64,000 nucleotides of DNA from Hoeflea sp. (GCA_019084245.1 JAHRFE010000004.1:248001-312000); one strand, 5' to 3'. Shown: positions 1 to 8,302, numbered from the stretch's first letter. Notes: generated by a model not told the origin, from the letters alone. Translations and numbers: made by a program.

Positions 1-1210
1 CGTTGACCACGCCGATGGCCTGGGCATAGGAACTGGGCCGATTGCCGTGGGCCACATTGCCTTCGACATATTTATCCCAGTCCATGCGCTCGGCCTGGGC
101 CAGCGTGGTCCAGCCGGTGGGTGCATGATAGCGCCCGAGCGCCGCGTCGAGCGCTCTGATCGCGAGCTTCGCGTCGCCCACCACCGGCAGCGAGAGGTGC
201 TTGGCCGCATCGTGGCGCGCGGCGTTGATCGAGACAATCCTGGCGGCCTTGTCAAACGCTGTCCAGGAGCCGGTGGTGAAGTCCTGCAGCCGCGTGCCGA
301 TGGCGATGATGACATCGGCCTTGGCCGCGATCGTGTTGGCGCTGTCCGACCCGGTGACCCCGACGGGGCCGATATTGAGCGGGTGATCATTCAGAAGATT
401 GGCGCGTCCCGCGATGGTCTCGATCACCGGGATCTGGCGCGATTCGGCGAAAGCGGTGAGTTCCTTGACGGCGCGGGAATATTGCACCCCGCCGCCAGCA
501 ATGATCACAGGCGCGCTTGCCGACGCGATCAGCGCCGCGGCGTCGGCAATCTCGCGCGCATCCGGCGCCTGGCGGCGGATGCGGTGGAGCTTCTTGTCGA
601 ACAGCTCCACCGGATAGTCATAGGCCCAGCCCTGCACATCCTGCGGCAGGCCCAGAAACGCCGGGCCGCAATCGGCCGGATCGAGCATGGTGGCGATCGC
701 CGCGGGCAGCGTCTGGATGATCTGCGCCGGGTGGGTGATACGGTCCCAGTAGCGGCTGACCGGCTTGAAGGCGTCATTCAGCCCCATCGCCGGATTGCCG
801 TAATGCTCGAGCTGCTGGAGCACCGGATCGGGCAGCCGTGTGAGGAACACGTCGCCGCACAGCATCAGTATCGGCAGGCGGTTGGCATGCGCCAGCGCCG
901 CCGCCGTCAACAGGTTCGCGGTTCCGGGACCTGCCGACGCGGTGCAGAACATGAAGCGCTGTCTCAGCCACTGCTTGGCGTAGCCTGCGGCGGCAAAGCC
1001 CATGCTCTGCTCGTTCTGGCCGCGGTAGAGCGGCAGCGCGTCGCGATGCTCGTACAGCGCTTCGCCCAGGCAGGTGACATTGCCATGGCCAAAGATGCCG
1101 AAGCCGCCGCCGCACAGGCGCATCTCCTCGCCGTCGATCTCGATGAACTGGTTGGCGAGATAGCGGACAATGGCCTGCGCCACTGTCAGCCGAACGGTCC
1201 CGTCATTCAT
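1..1210 (-). CDS. iolD: 3D-trihydroxycyclohexane-1,2-dione hydrolase (IolD), partial
   Basis: A thiamine-diphosphate enzyme that hydrolytically opens the ring of the diketo intermediate in cytoplasmic myo-inositol breakdown. The reading frame starts at an ATG at 1210 behind a GGGAGG ribosome site, begins MNDGTVRLTVAQAIVRYLANQ, and stays open to the left edge, so the C-terminal third is missing. About 403 residues are visible out of roughly 610 usual for the family. The N-terminal ThDP pyrimidine domain carries the expected Glu in the NEQSMGFAAAGYAK stretch near residue 64, followed by the central domain (IGPVGVTGSDSANTIAAKADV). It is divergent from the oxidoreductase gene at 1349, with an 18-bp palindrome between them. 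The family call rests on my recognition of IolD-type sequence; acetolactate-synthase-like relatives are the alternative but fit less well. Confidence 0.88.
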   Translation of the reverse strand, partial: MNDGTVRLTVAQAIVRYLANQFIEIDGEEMRLCGGGFGIFGHGNVTCLGEALYEHRDALPLYRGQNEQSMGFAAAGYAKQWLRQRFMFCTASAGPGTANLLTAAALAHANRLPILMLCGDVFLTRLPDPVLQQLEHYGNPAMGLNDAFKPVSRYWDRITHPAQIIQTLPAAIATMLDPADCGPAFLGLPQDVQGWAYDYPVELFDKKLHRIRRQAPDAREIADAAALIASASAPVIIAGGGVQYSRAVKELTAFAESRQIPVIETIAGRANLLNDHPLNIGPVGVTGSDSANTIAAKADVIIAIGTRLQDFTTGSWTAFDKAARIVSINAARHDAAKHLSLPVVGDAKLAIRALDAALGRYHAPTGWTTLAQAERMDWDKYVEGNVAHGNRPSSYAQAIGVVN

Positions 1211-1306
1211 GAGCGCTGTATCCTCCCTTGGCCTGCAACAGATGGATCCGGTTATACCTGGGTGCCAAAATGCCGCTTGCGAAACTTCGGCTCCGAGGAT
1301 ACTTAT

Positions 1307-1324
1307 TTTGCAACCGGTTGCAAA
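1307..1324. promoter_or_regulatory. LacI-type operator (perfect 18-bp palindrome)
   Basis: TTTGCAACCGGTTGCAAA reads the same on both strands. It lies in the 138-bp divergent region between iolD (start 1210, leftward) and the oxidoreductase gene (start 1349, rightward), 25 bp before the latter. LacI/GalR-family sites are typically even palindromes with a central CG. A 17/18 identical copy sits at 18100-18117 beside a LacI-family gene, which makes that protein the likely ligand. Confidence 0.8.
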
Positions 1325-1348
1325 CTGAATTTCAAGATGGGCTTGAGC

Positions 1349-2347
1349 ATGACGGACATCGGCATCGGAATCGTGGGAGGCGGCTACATGGGCAAGGCCC
1401 ATGCGGTGGCGATGGCGAGCGTCGGCGCGGTGTTCGACACGGCGCTGCGGCCGCGCCTGGAAATGGTCTCGGCCGCCTCGCCGCAATCCACCCACCGCGC
1501 GATCGCCGAGGCCGCCTTCGCGCGCGGCAAGCCGGTGCTGTGCGAAAAGCCGATGGGCGCCTCGCTCGACGACAGCCGCGCCATGGTGGCGGCGGCCGAG
1601 AAAAGCGGCGTCGCCAACATGGTGGGCTTCAACTATATCCGCACACCCGCCAGCCAGTTTGCCCGGAAACTGATTGCCGAGGGCGCCATCGGCGCGATCA
1701 CCTGGTTTCGCGGCGAGCACACCGAGGATTTCCTGGCCGACCCCGAGACGCCGGCCAACTGGCGCACCGACGGCCGCGCCAACGGCACCATGGGCGACCT
1801 TGCGCCGCACATGGTCAATGCGGCGCTGGCGCTTGTCGGTCCGATCCGCTCGCTGGTTGCCGAGGTGGAGACCGTGCACGCGATGCGGCCCGGCGGCCCG
1901 GTCAGCAATGACGACCAGGGCCAGATGATGTGCCGGTTTGAAAACGGCGCGATGGGACAGATGCATTTCAGCCGCATCGCGACGGGCCGCAAGATGGGCT
2001 ATGCCTACGAGATCACCGGCACGAAAGGCGCGATCCGTTTCGACCAGGAAGACCAGAACGCGCTGTGGCTTTACCTCATGGACGAGCCGGAAGCGGTGCG
2101 GGGTTTCCGCAAGATCCTGACGGGGCCTGCCCATCCGGATTTTCTTCCCTTCTGCCAGGGTCCGGGCCACGGCACCGGCTACCAGGACCAGATCATCATC
2201 GAGGCGCGGGATTTCCTCCGCGCCATCGAAACCGGCGAAGCCATCTGGCCCACCTTCCGCGACGGCCATGCGGTCAACGAAATCGTGGCGGCGGCCTTTG
2301 CCTCCTCCGAGACGAAAACCTGGCAAACCATCGGCGCACCCCAATAG
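1349..2347 (+). CDS. Gfo/Idh/MocA oxidoreductase, probably internally deleted
   Basis: An NAD(P)-dependent sugar or polyol dehydrogenase family protein of 332 residues. It begins MTDIGIGIVGGGYMGKAH, a GGGYMG Rossmann loop, and contains the catalytic-type CEKP motif (VLCEKPMG) and a C-terminal fold with GTKGAIRF. ATG 1349 is preferred; ATG 1337 (MGLS) is in frame but lies closer to the operator. Between LRPRLEMV (about residue 40) and ASPQSTH there are only about two residues, where relatives have roughly 35-40 residues covering the second and third Rossmann strands. The frame is kept, so this looks like a clean in-frame deletion, and the product may not bind NAD normally. It is probably co-transcribed with the genes at 2377 and 3492. 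Confidence 0.8.
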   Translation: MTDIGIGIVGGGYMGKAHAVAMASVGAVFDTALRPRLEMVSAASPQSTHRAIAEAAFARGKPVLCEKPMGASLDDSRAMVAAAEKSGVANMVGFNYIRTPASQFARKLIAEGAIGAITWFRGEHTEDFLADPETPANWRTDGRANGTMGDLAPHMVNAALALVGPIRSLVAEVETVHAMRPGGPVSNDDQGQMMCRFENGAMGQMHFSRIATGRKMGYAYEITGTKGAIRFDQEDQNALWLYLMDEPEAVRGFRKILTGPAHPDFLPFCQGPGHGTGYQDQIIIEARDFLRAIETGEAIWPTFRDGHAVNEIVAAAFASSETKTWQTIGAPQ

Positions 2348-2376
2348 AGCAACTTAGGTAGACAAGGGTAACTTGA

Positions 2377-3267
2377 ATGACGATCCAGATTGGCAACGCG
2401 CCCTGCTCCTGGGGTGTGGAATTCCCCAACGATCCGCGCAACCCGGCCTGGCGCACGGTGCTCAGCCAATGCGCGGAAGCGGGCTACACCGGCATCGAAC
2501 TCGGCCCCGTCGGCTTCATGCCGGAGGACCCGGCGATCCTTGCCGAGGCGCTTGCGGAAAATGGGCTGGAGCTGATCGGCGGCGTGGTGTTCCGCGCCTT
2601 CCACGATCCGACCCAGTGGGACGACGTGATGGATGGCGCGGTCAGGACCTGCAAGGCGCTGGTCGCCCATGGCGCTGAGCATCTGGTGCTGATCGATTCA
2701 ATCTCGCCGCGCCGGGCGCCGACCGCCGGCCGCGCGAGCGAAGCCGAGCAGATGGACCAGGCCGAATGGGCGGCTTTCCGCGACCGCATCGCCACGGTGG
2801 CGAGGCTCGGCGCGGAGGAATATGGGCTCACTGTCGGCATTCATGCCCATGCAGCAGGCTTCATCGATTTCGAGCCGGAACTCGAACGCCTGCTCGACGA
2901 GGTCGACGAAAGCATTCTCAAGATCTGCTTCGACACCGGCCACCATTCCTATGCGGGCTTTGATCCGGTCGCTTTCATGAAGCGGCATATGTATCGCATT
3001 TCCTACATGCATTTCAAGGACATCGACCCGAAGGTGAAAGCTGAGGCGATCGCCAATCGCACCGGCTTCTACGAGGCCTGCGGCCAGGGCATCTTCTGCA
3101 ATCTCGGCCAGGGCGACGTCGATTTTCCCGCCGTGCGGCAGATCCTGCTCGATCACGGCTTCGAGGGCTGGTGCACTGTGGAGCAGGATTGCGACCCGGC
3201 TCTGGATCCCGACACGCTGGGCGACGCCACCGCCAACCGCGCCTATCTGCGATCCATCGGCTTCTGA
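2377..3267 (+). CDS. IolE-like TIM-barrel dehydratase/isomerase
   Basis: A 296-residue xylose-isomerase-like TIM-barrel protein. The N-terminus GNAPCSWGVEF is the typical opening of inosose dehydratases (IolE), which dehydrate 2-keto-myo-inositol to the substrate of the IolD branch. Likely metal ligands are in the IHAHAAG, CFDTGHH and MHFKDID segments, with a late Glu in CTVEQD. It starts 29 bp after the oxidoreductase gene. The neighbourhood (iolD, two Gfo/Idh proteins) supports polyol catabolism. I do not assign the iolE symbol firmly because related sugar epimerases share these motifs. Confidence 0.78.
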   Translation: MTIQIGNAPCSWGVEFPNDPRNPAWRTVLSQCAEAGYTGIELGPVGFMPEDPAILAEALAENGLELIGGVVFRAFHDPTQWDDVMDGAVRTCKALVAHGAEHLVLIDSISPRRAPTAGRASEAEQMDQAEWAAFRDRIATVARLGAEEYGLTVGIHAHAAGFIDFEPELERLLDEVDESILKICFDTGHHSYAGFDPVAFMKRHMYRISYMHFKDIDPKVKAEAIANRTGFYEACGQGIFCNLGQGDVDFPAVRQILLDHGFEGWCTVEQDCDPALDPDTLGDATANRAYLRSIGF

Positions 3268-3290
3268 GTGAGGGTCCGTTGCCCAACGCC

Positions 3291-3399
3291 GTCATGCCGG
3301 ACTTGATTTGGCATCCAGCCAGCCCAGGTCTTTGGGCTGAAAGAGTCTTCCGGCGCGCGGACGCTCGTCGCTGGACCCCGGCTCGGGGGCCGGGGTGAC
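3291..3399. repeat. REP-like imperfect long palindrome
   Basis: About 110 bp between the IolE-like gene and the next oxidoreductase. The left arm GTCATGCCGGACTTGATTTG matches the inverse of the right arm, whose complement begins GTCACCCCGGCCCCCGAGCC, and both arms continue into a CCAG-type segment. This is the usual build of dispersed intergenic palindromes (REP/BIME-like) in Alphaproteobacteria. No other copy was noticed in this window. Confidence 0.6.
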
Positions 3400-3491
3400 G
3401 GAGACGGCGGAGACTGAGACCGGGACTGGCAATGACATCTTATGCTGCGGTTTTCGACCCAGCGCTGTTTCACATCAAGGGAGATCCCGGC

Positions 3492-4661
3492 ATGACAAAG
3501 CTCAAATGGGGCATGATCGGCGGCGGCGAAGGCAGCCAGATCGGCCCGGCGCATCGGCTCGGCGCTGGCCTGGACGGTGAGTTCGAGTTTGCGGCCGGCG
3601 CGCTCGACCACCGGCCTGACGCCGGCCGGGACTATGGGCAGCGGCTGGGGCTCTCCGCCGACCGCGCCTATGGCGACTGGCGCGAGATGCTGGCGGGCGA
3701 ACGCGCCCGCCCTGACCGCGTCGATCTGGTCACCGTGGCCACCCCCAACGCCACCCATTACGAGATCACCAAGGCTTTCCTGGAAGCGGGCTTTCACGTG
3801 CTGTGCGAAAAGCCGATGACCATGACGGTGGCTGAAGGCGAGGACATTGTCCGCACCGCCCGCGCTACGGGAAAAATCTGCGCGGTCAATTACGGCTACA
3901 CCGGCTATTCGCTGGTGCGCCACATGAAGGCGATGGTGGCGCGGGGCGACCTGGGAGCAATCCGGCTGGTCAAGGCCGAATTCGCCCATGGCCACCATGC
4001 CGATGCCGCCGACGCCGACAATCCCCGGGTGCGCTGGCGCTATGACCCGGCCCAGGCCGGCGTCTCGGCGCAATTCGCCGATTGCGGGATTCACGCGCTG
4101 CATATGGCAAGCTTCGTCACCGGCCAGGAGGTGGAAAAACTCTCCGCCGACACCGTCTCGTGCATTCCCAGCCGGGTGCTTGAGGACGACGCGATGGTGA
4201 ATTTCCGGATGGCCAAGGGTGAAGAACCCGGCGCGGTCGGGCGGCTCTGGACCTCGTCGATCGCCATCGGCCGCCAGCACGGGCTGACGCTCCAGGTGTT
4301 CGGCGAAAAGGGCGGGCTCAGGTGGGCGCAGGAACAGCCCAACCAGCTCTATTACATGCCGCTGGGCGGCCGGCTGCAGGTGATCGAGCGCGGTGAGGCA
4401 AATCTCTCGCCCGAGGCCGACCGCACCAGCCGCGTCACGATCGGCCACGCCGAGGGCATGCCGCTGGCCTTTGCCAACATCTACAAGGACCTCGCCGAAG
4501 CCATCCGCGCCGAGAAAGACGGGCGGACGATGGATCCCGCCGCCAATCTCTACCCCCGCGCCGAGGACGGGCTGCGCTCGATGGCCGCCGTTTTTGCCGT
4601 GGCGGAGTCAGGCAAGGCGGATGGCATCTGGGTGGACGCACGGCCGCCGTTGTTTCGCTGA
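3492..4661 (+). CDS. Gfo/Idh/MocA family oxidoreductase
   Basis: A 389-residue, full-length NAD(P)-dependent oxidoreductase. The Rossmann segment starts MTKLKWGMIGGGEGSQIG and continues intact through DRVDLVTVATPNATHYE to HVLCEKPMTM. The substrate-domain part includes the AQFADCGIHALH segment with catalytic-type Asp and His. Start 3492 is chosen over the in-frame ATG at 3432 because AAGGGAG lies just upstream and the fold begins at once; the longer start would run through the end of the repeat region. Its exact substrate is unknown; inositol stereoisomers or related polyols are likely from context. Unlike the gene at 1349 it keeps the whole nucleotide-binding half and could supply the activity the shortened paralogue may have lost. 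Confidence 0.85.
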   Translation: MTKLKWGMIGGGEGSQIGPAHRLGAGLDGEFEFAAGALDHRPDAGRDYGQRLGLSADRAYGDWREMLAGERARPDRVDLVTVATPNATHYEITKAFLEAGFHVLCEKPMTMTVAEGEDIVRTARATGKICAVNYGYTGYSLVRHMKAMVARGDLGAIRLVKAEFAHGHHADAADADNPRVRWRYDPAQAGVSAQFADCGIHALHMASFVTGQEVEKLSADTVSCIPSRVLEDDAMVNFRMAKGEEPGAVGRLWTSSIAIGRQHGLTLQVFGEKGGLRWAQEQPNQLYYMPLGGRLQVIERGEANLSPEADRTSRVTIGHAEGMPLAFANIYKDLAEAIRAEKDGRTMDPAANLYPRAEDGLRSMAAVFAVAESGKADGIWVDARPPLFR

Positions 4662-4720
4662 AGACGCCACGCTGGCCTTCGCCAATTGCATGTGACGCGG
4701 CTTTCGGTCAACAATGCCGC

Positions 4721-5197
4721 ATGGCAAAGGAAATCGAACGCAAATTCATGGTTGTCAGCGACGCCTGGCGCGACACTGCGGAAACGTCGCGGACGCTGGT
4801 GCAGGCCTATCTGGCGATTGACGGCGAGACTTCGGTGCGCGTGCGTATTCTGGACGGCGACGAGGCGTGGCTCACGGTCAAGCTTGGCGTGTCGGAGATG
4901 ACGCGTGACGAATTCGAGTATCCCGTCCCGCTTGACGATGCGCGAGACATGGTAGAGGCGAGCCGCGGCCGGGTGATCGAGAAGACCCGCCATATCATCA
5001 AATCCGACGCCCATGTCTGGGAAGTTGACGTGTTTGAAGGCGCACTCGCAGGCCTGGTGATGGCCGAGGTGGAGATGGGCGCCGAGGATGAGGCCCCGGC
5101 CCTGCCCGCCTGGCTCGGGCGCGAGGTCACCGGCGATCCGGCCTGGACCAATGCAGTTCTGGCGACACAGGGCTGGCCCGAGGGGATCCACCTGTGA
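4721..5197 (+). CDS. CYTH domain protein
   Basis: A 158-residue single CYTH (triphosphate tunnel) domain. The signature ExExK is seen at the N-terminus as EIERKF, with alternating acidic and basic residues along the tunnel strands (VRVRIL, WLTVKLG, EFEYPVPL, IEKTRHII, WEVDVFEG, MAEVEM). Family members hydrolyse inorganic tripolyphosphate or related triphosphates using Mg2+ or Mn2+ in the cytoplasm. It overlaps the CHAD gene by 4 nt, so the two are translated together; in many bacteria these domains are fused. Which triphosphate is used cannot be told from sequence. Confidence 0.9.
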   Translation: MAKEIERKFMVVSDAWRDTAETSRTLVQAYLAIDGETSVRVRILDGDEAWLTVKLGVSEMTRDEFEYPVPLDDARDMVEASRGRVIEKTRHIIKSDAHVWEVDVFEGALAGLVMAEVEMGAEDEAPALPAWLGREVTGDPAWTNAVLATQGWPEGIHL

Positions 5198-6102
5198 GCT
5201 ACCGCATCCGCCCCGGCAAGGATCTGACGACTGAGGTCGTGCGCATCGCCGAAATCCAGTATGACCGCGCCATCGAGACCCTGGGCGATCAGCCCAAGGG
5301 CCGCTACCAGGCGATCCATGACGCGCGCAAGCGCTTCAAGAAGCTGCGCGGCCTGTTCCGGCTGGTGCGCGATGCCGCCCCGGATTTCTATGAAGCCGAA
5401 AACGCCCGGATCCGCGACATGGCCCGCACTCTGTCCACCGTGCGCGACGCCACGGCGCTGGTCGAGACGCTGGATCATCTTATCGAGAGCCAGGCGACGG
5501 CGGAGAACCACGACAGGCTTTTTTCCATCCGCGCCTGGCTGGCCGACCGCCTCGACCGTATCACCCGGGAGGAGACCGACCTCGAGGACAAGATCGAGGC
5601 CGCCGTCTCGACCTGCGGAAAAGGCATTGAGGCGCTCGCCGCGCTGCGGCTGCCCAAGCGCCGGACCAAGGCGATCGCGCTCCTGGCCAGGGGCACTGCC
5701 AAGAATTACGGCCGCGCCGTCATCGCGCTGCAGACGGCCGTCACCAGCAACGAGGCCGCCGACTGGCACGACCTTCGCAAGCGCATCAAGTACCACCGCA
5801 TGCATGTGCAACTCATGAGCCCCGCCTGGCCCGGCGAATTGGGCCTGCGCGCCGACGTCGCCGATATCGCCGGCGAAGCGCTCGGCGACGACCACGACCT
5901 CGCCTGCCTGGAAACCCTGATCGCCACCGATCCCGGCGCCATCGGCAGCGACGAAGACATCGCGGTCTTGCGCACGGTGATGGCGGCACGCTCGGTCGAA
6001 CTGCACGAACAGATCCGCGGGATCGTCAAGAACCTGCTCCGGGATGACAAGCGCGTTGTGCGAAAAAGGCTTGCGGCACTGTGGGTGGATGCGGCGGGGT
6101 GA
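5194..6102 (+). CDS. CHAD domain protein
   Basis: A 302-residue, all-helical CHAD protein starting at a GTG that overlaps the CYTH stop codon. The conserved histidine/basic helices are visible as IHDARKRFKKLR near residue 42 and WHDLRKRIKYHRMH near residue 190, together with LGDDHDL near residue 230. CHAD domains bind inorganic polyphosphate granules. As a split partner of the upstream CYTH protein it probably acts in polyphosphate or tripolyphosphate handling. Gene end and start are clear; the role is inferred from the family. Confidence 0.9.
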   Translation: MSYRIRPGKDLTTEVVRIAEIQYDRAIETLGDQPKGRYQAIHDARKRFKKLRGLFRLVRDAAPDFYEAENARIRDMARTLSTVRDATALVETLDHLIESQATAENHDRLFSIRAWLADRLDRITREETDLEDKIEAAVSTCGKGIEALAALRLPKRRTKAIALLARGTAKNYGRAVIALQTAVTSNEAADWHDLRKRIKYHRMHVQLMSPAWPGELGLRADVADIAGEALGDDHDLACLETLIATDPGAIGSDEDIAVLRTVMAARSVELHEQIRGIVKNLLRDDKRVVRKRLAALWVDAAG

Positions 6103-6277
6103 AGGCGGGTTACTCGCCAAGAAAGTGGCTGTCCACCATCTGAAAGCTGGGGCGGCGCCATGGCGGCGTGCTCTGGTCAACTCCATCGCAGTTCGCCGGG
6201 CGCAGGCCAGTTTCCTCGGAAACACGGCAGCAATCGGCGGAATGACCGGGAACGGCCTTCACGTTGATACGGATCAA

Positions 6278-6304
6278 GGCGCATATGCGCCAAACAGCAT
6301 ATTT
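6278..6304. promoter_or_regulatory. Candidate ArsR operator
   Basis: GGCGCATATGCGCC (6278-6291) is a perfect 14-bp palindrome, followed by a second GCATAT half (6297-6302). The stretch ends 9 bp before the arsR start. ArsR/SmtB sites often contain CATATG-like palindromes. CATATT at 6298-6303 could be the -10 element of a promoter with almost no leader, as no Shine-Dalgarno sequence precedes the ATG at 6313. Confidence 0.5.
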
Positions 6305-6312
6305 GTCTCTGC

Positions 6313-6600
6313 ATGCAGGAGATTCTGACAGCCCTTTCCGATCCGACCCGCCGCGCGGCGCTTGCCCTTTTGTGGGGCGGGAGGGAGCTTTGCGTCTGCG
6401 AACTGATGACGCGACTGGGCGCCAGCCAGAGCCGGATGTCGCGGCACATGAAGGTCTTGCGCGAGGCCGGTCTGGTTCTCGACCGGCGCGACGCCCAATG
6501 GGTGCGCTATCGCCGCAATCCCGATTTCGCGCCGGAATTGGCAACAATCATCGAAGCGGTGCTTGCCGCAGAAACCATATCCCAAAGGAAGGTCGCATGA
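6313..6600 (+). CDS. arsR: ArsR/SmtB-family arsenite-type repressor
   Basis: A 95-residue winged-helix repressor. It opens with LTALSDPTRRAALALL and carries ELCVCEL at residues 25-31, closely matching the ELCVCDL motif whose cysteines bind As(III) or Sb(III) in classical ArsR. Recognition-helix residues follow (LGASQSRMSRHMKVLREAGLV). It should leave DNA when the metalloid binds and so derepress the five genes downstream. Its stop overlaps the permease start by 4 nt. No ribosome site is visible, and the start is almost on the predicted transcription start. Confidence 0.88.
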   Translation: MQEILTALSDPTRRAALALLWGGRELCVCELMTRLGASQSRMSRHMKVLREAGLVLDRRDAQWVRYRRNPDFAPELATIIEAVLAAETISQRKVA

Positions 6601-7655
6601 CCATCGAGACCTACGACCCGGCTCCCCCACGCGGGACGCCGGACTGGCTCTGGTACCTGGGTGTGCCCACGGCGGCGGTGGCGCTCTACCTTGTCTATGG
6701 CCAGTTGATCCCGTTCTCGGAATGGGTCACCTCACTGTTTCCGGTGGCGCGTGACAGCCATACCGGCGAGGCCATTGCCTTTTTCGTCTATGACGTGCCG
6801 AAGGTGCTTTTGCTGCTGACCGGCATCGTCTTTGTCACCGGCGTGCTGCGCAGCTGGTTCAGCCCGGAAAAGACCCGCGCGATCCTGGCCGGCAAGCGGG
6901 AGATCTGGGGCTACCCGCTGGCCTCGCTGCTGGGTGTGCTGACGCCGTTCTGTTCCTGCTCTTCGGTGCCGCTGTTCATCGGCTTCGTCTCGGCTGGCAT
7001 TCCGCTGGGCGTGACCTTCTCCTTCCTCATCGCCGGGCCGATGGTTGGACCGGTGGGTCTCGGTCTGCTTTACGGTCTCGTCGGCTGGCAGATCGCCACC
7101 CTCTACCTCGTCTTCGGCTTCACCATCGCCACCGTTGCAGGCTTCGTGCTGGGCCGGATGGGGCTCGAGCGCCATCTGCAGGACTGGGTGCGCGAGCTGA
7201 ACGCCGGGCCTGTTGGCGACCTGCCGGAAGAACAGCTCACCCTGGTCGACCGCTTGAAAATCGGGGCAGAGCAGGTCCGCGAAATCGTCGGCAAGGTCTG
7301 GATCTGGGTGCTGGTCGGCATCGGCATCGGCGCGGCGATTCACGGCTATGTGCCTGAAGCGATGATGCTCCAGATCATGGGCGGCGAGGCCTGGTGGTCG
7401 GTGCCGGTCGCAGTGGCCGTGGGCGTGCCGATGTACACCAATGCGGCCGGCGTCATCCCCATCGTCGAGGCGCTCCTGGGCAAGGGCGCGGCGCTCGGCA
7501 CGACGCTCGCCTTCATGATGTCGGTGATCGCGCTGTCGCTGCCCGAAATGATCATTCTCAAGCAGGTGCTGAAGCTGCGGCTGATCGCGATCTTCATCGC
7601 GGTCGTCGCGGGCGGCATCCTCGCCACCGGTTTTCTGTTCAACGCAATTCTGTAA
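6597..7655 (+). CDS. ArsP-like permease (DUF318/PF03773 type)
   Basis: A 352-residue polytopic inner-membrane permease with about eight to ten hydrophobic helices. TPFCSCSSVPLF at about residues 116-127 matches the cysteine-rich motif of this permease family, some members of which (ArsP) export trivalent organoarsenicals. A hydrophilic loop lies at about residues 180-225. ATG 6597 is fixed by the 4-nt overlap with arsR. Control by an arsenite-type ArsR makes metalloid efflux the leading idea. Other family members sit next to mini-thioredoxins without any proven arsenic role, so the substrate is not certain. Confidence 0.8.
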   Translation: MTIETYDPAPPRGTPDWLWYLGVPTAAVALYLVYGQLIPFSEWVTSLFPVARDSHTGEAIAFFVYDVPKVLLLLTGIVFVTGVLRSWFSPEKTRAILAGKREIWGYPLASLLGVLTPFCSCSSVPLFIGFVSAGIPLGVTFSFLIAGPMVGPVGLGLLYGLVGWQIATLYLVFGFTIATVAGFVLGRMGLERHLQDWVRELNAGPVGDLPEEQLTLVDRLKIGAEQVREIVGKVWIWVLVGIGIGAAIHGYVPEAMMLQIMGGEAWWSVPVAVAVGVPMYTNAAGVIPIVEALLGKGAALGTTLAFMMSVIALSLPEMIILKQVLKLRLIAIFIAVVAGGILATGFLFNAIL

Positions 7656-7669
7656 CCCGGAGAGACCCC

Positions 7670-8302
7670 ATGAGCACCAACCAGCATTGGGATACCGCCT
7701 ACACGGCACGTGATGCGAAGGCGCTGACATGGTTCGAAGAGACGCCCGAGGCGTCCATTCGGCTCGTGCGCCAGATGATGCCTGCCGGTGGGGCGCTGGT
7801 CGATATCGGCGGTGGGTCGTCCGCACTGGTTGACCATTGCCTTGATGCGGGGATCGGGCCGGTCACTGTTCTGGATTTATCGGCAGAAGCTCTTGCGATC
7901 ACCCAGGCCCGGCTGGGTGATCGTGCTGACGAGGTGTCCCTTGTTGTCGGTGATGTGCGCGATTGGCAACCTGATCGGCTCTACGATCTTTGGCATGATC
8001 GTGCGGCCTTTCATTTCCTGACCGACATCAAGGATCGTCGCAGCTATCTGCGCACGCTTGATGCGGCGCTTCGTCCCGGCGGCGTGGCGATCATTTTGAC
8101 ATTCGCTTCAACCGGTCCCGCCACCTGTTCAGGCTTGCCGGTGCAACGCTACGCTCCGTCTGAACTGAACGAAATGTTTGCCAATCTCGCGCCAGGGCTG
8201 CTGGTTCCGCTCCATTCAGAGTTGCTTGCCCACAGGACTCCAAAAGGAGCGGTGCAGGACTTTCAGATCTCAGTTTTCCAAAAGAAGGAGACGACACCAT
8301 GA
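7670..8302 (+). CDS. Class I SAM-dependent methyltransferase
   Basis: A 210-residue cytoplasmic methyltransferase with N-terminal HWDTAY, the SAM loop LVDIGGGSS near residue 46, and VLDLSAEAL as the acidic second motif. It overlaps the mini-thioredoxin gene by 4 nt and lies 14 bp after the permease gene. It lacks the conserved cysteine set of ArsM arsenite methyltransferases, so direct arsenite methylation is not supported; a thiol, selenium or small-molecule acceptor is possible. The codons are visibly richer in A/T and T-ending forms than in the neighbours, suggesting a different origin. Confidence 0.8.
   Translation: MSTNQHWDTAYTARDAKALTWFEETPEASIRLVRQMMPAGGALVDIGGGSSALVDHCLDAGIGPVTVLDLSAEALAITQARLGDRADEVSLVVGDVRDWQPDRLYDLWHDRAAFHFLTDIKDRRSYLRTLDAALRPGGVAIILTFASTGPATCSGLPVQRYAPSELNEMFANLAPGLLVPLHSELLAHRTPKGAVQDFQISVFQKKETTP

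Noticed and set aside
47-1336. Long rightward open frame continuous with the oxidoreductase at 1349.
   Set aside because: It runs antisense to iolD, whose frame, ribosome site and motifs are clear; the rightward translation before 1349 has no family features.
4807-6225. Leftward 472-codon open frame.
   Set aside because: Antisense shadow of the CYTH and CHAD genes; composition is Arg/Gly/Ala-rich without motifs.
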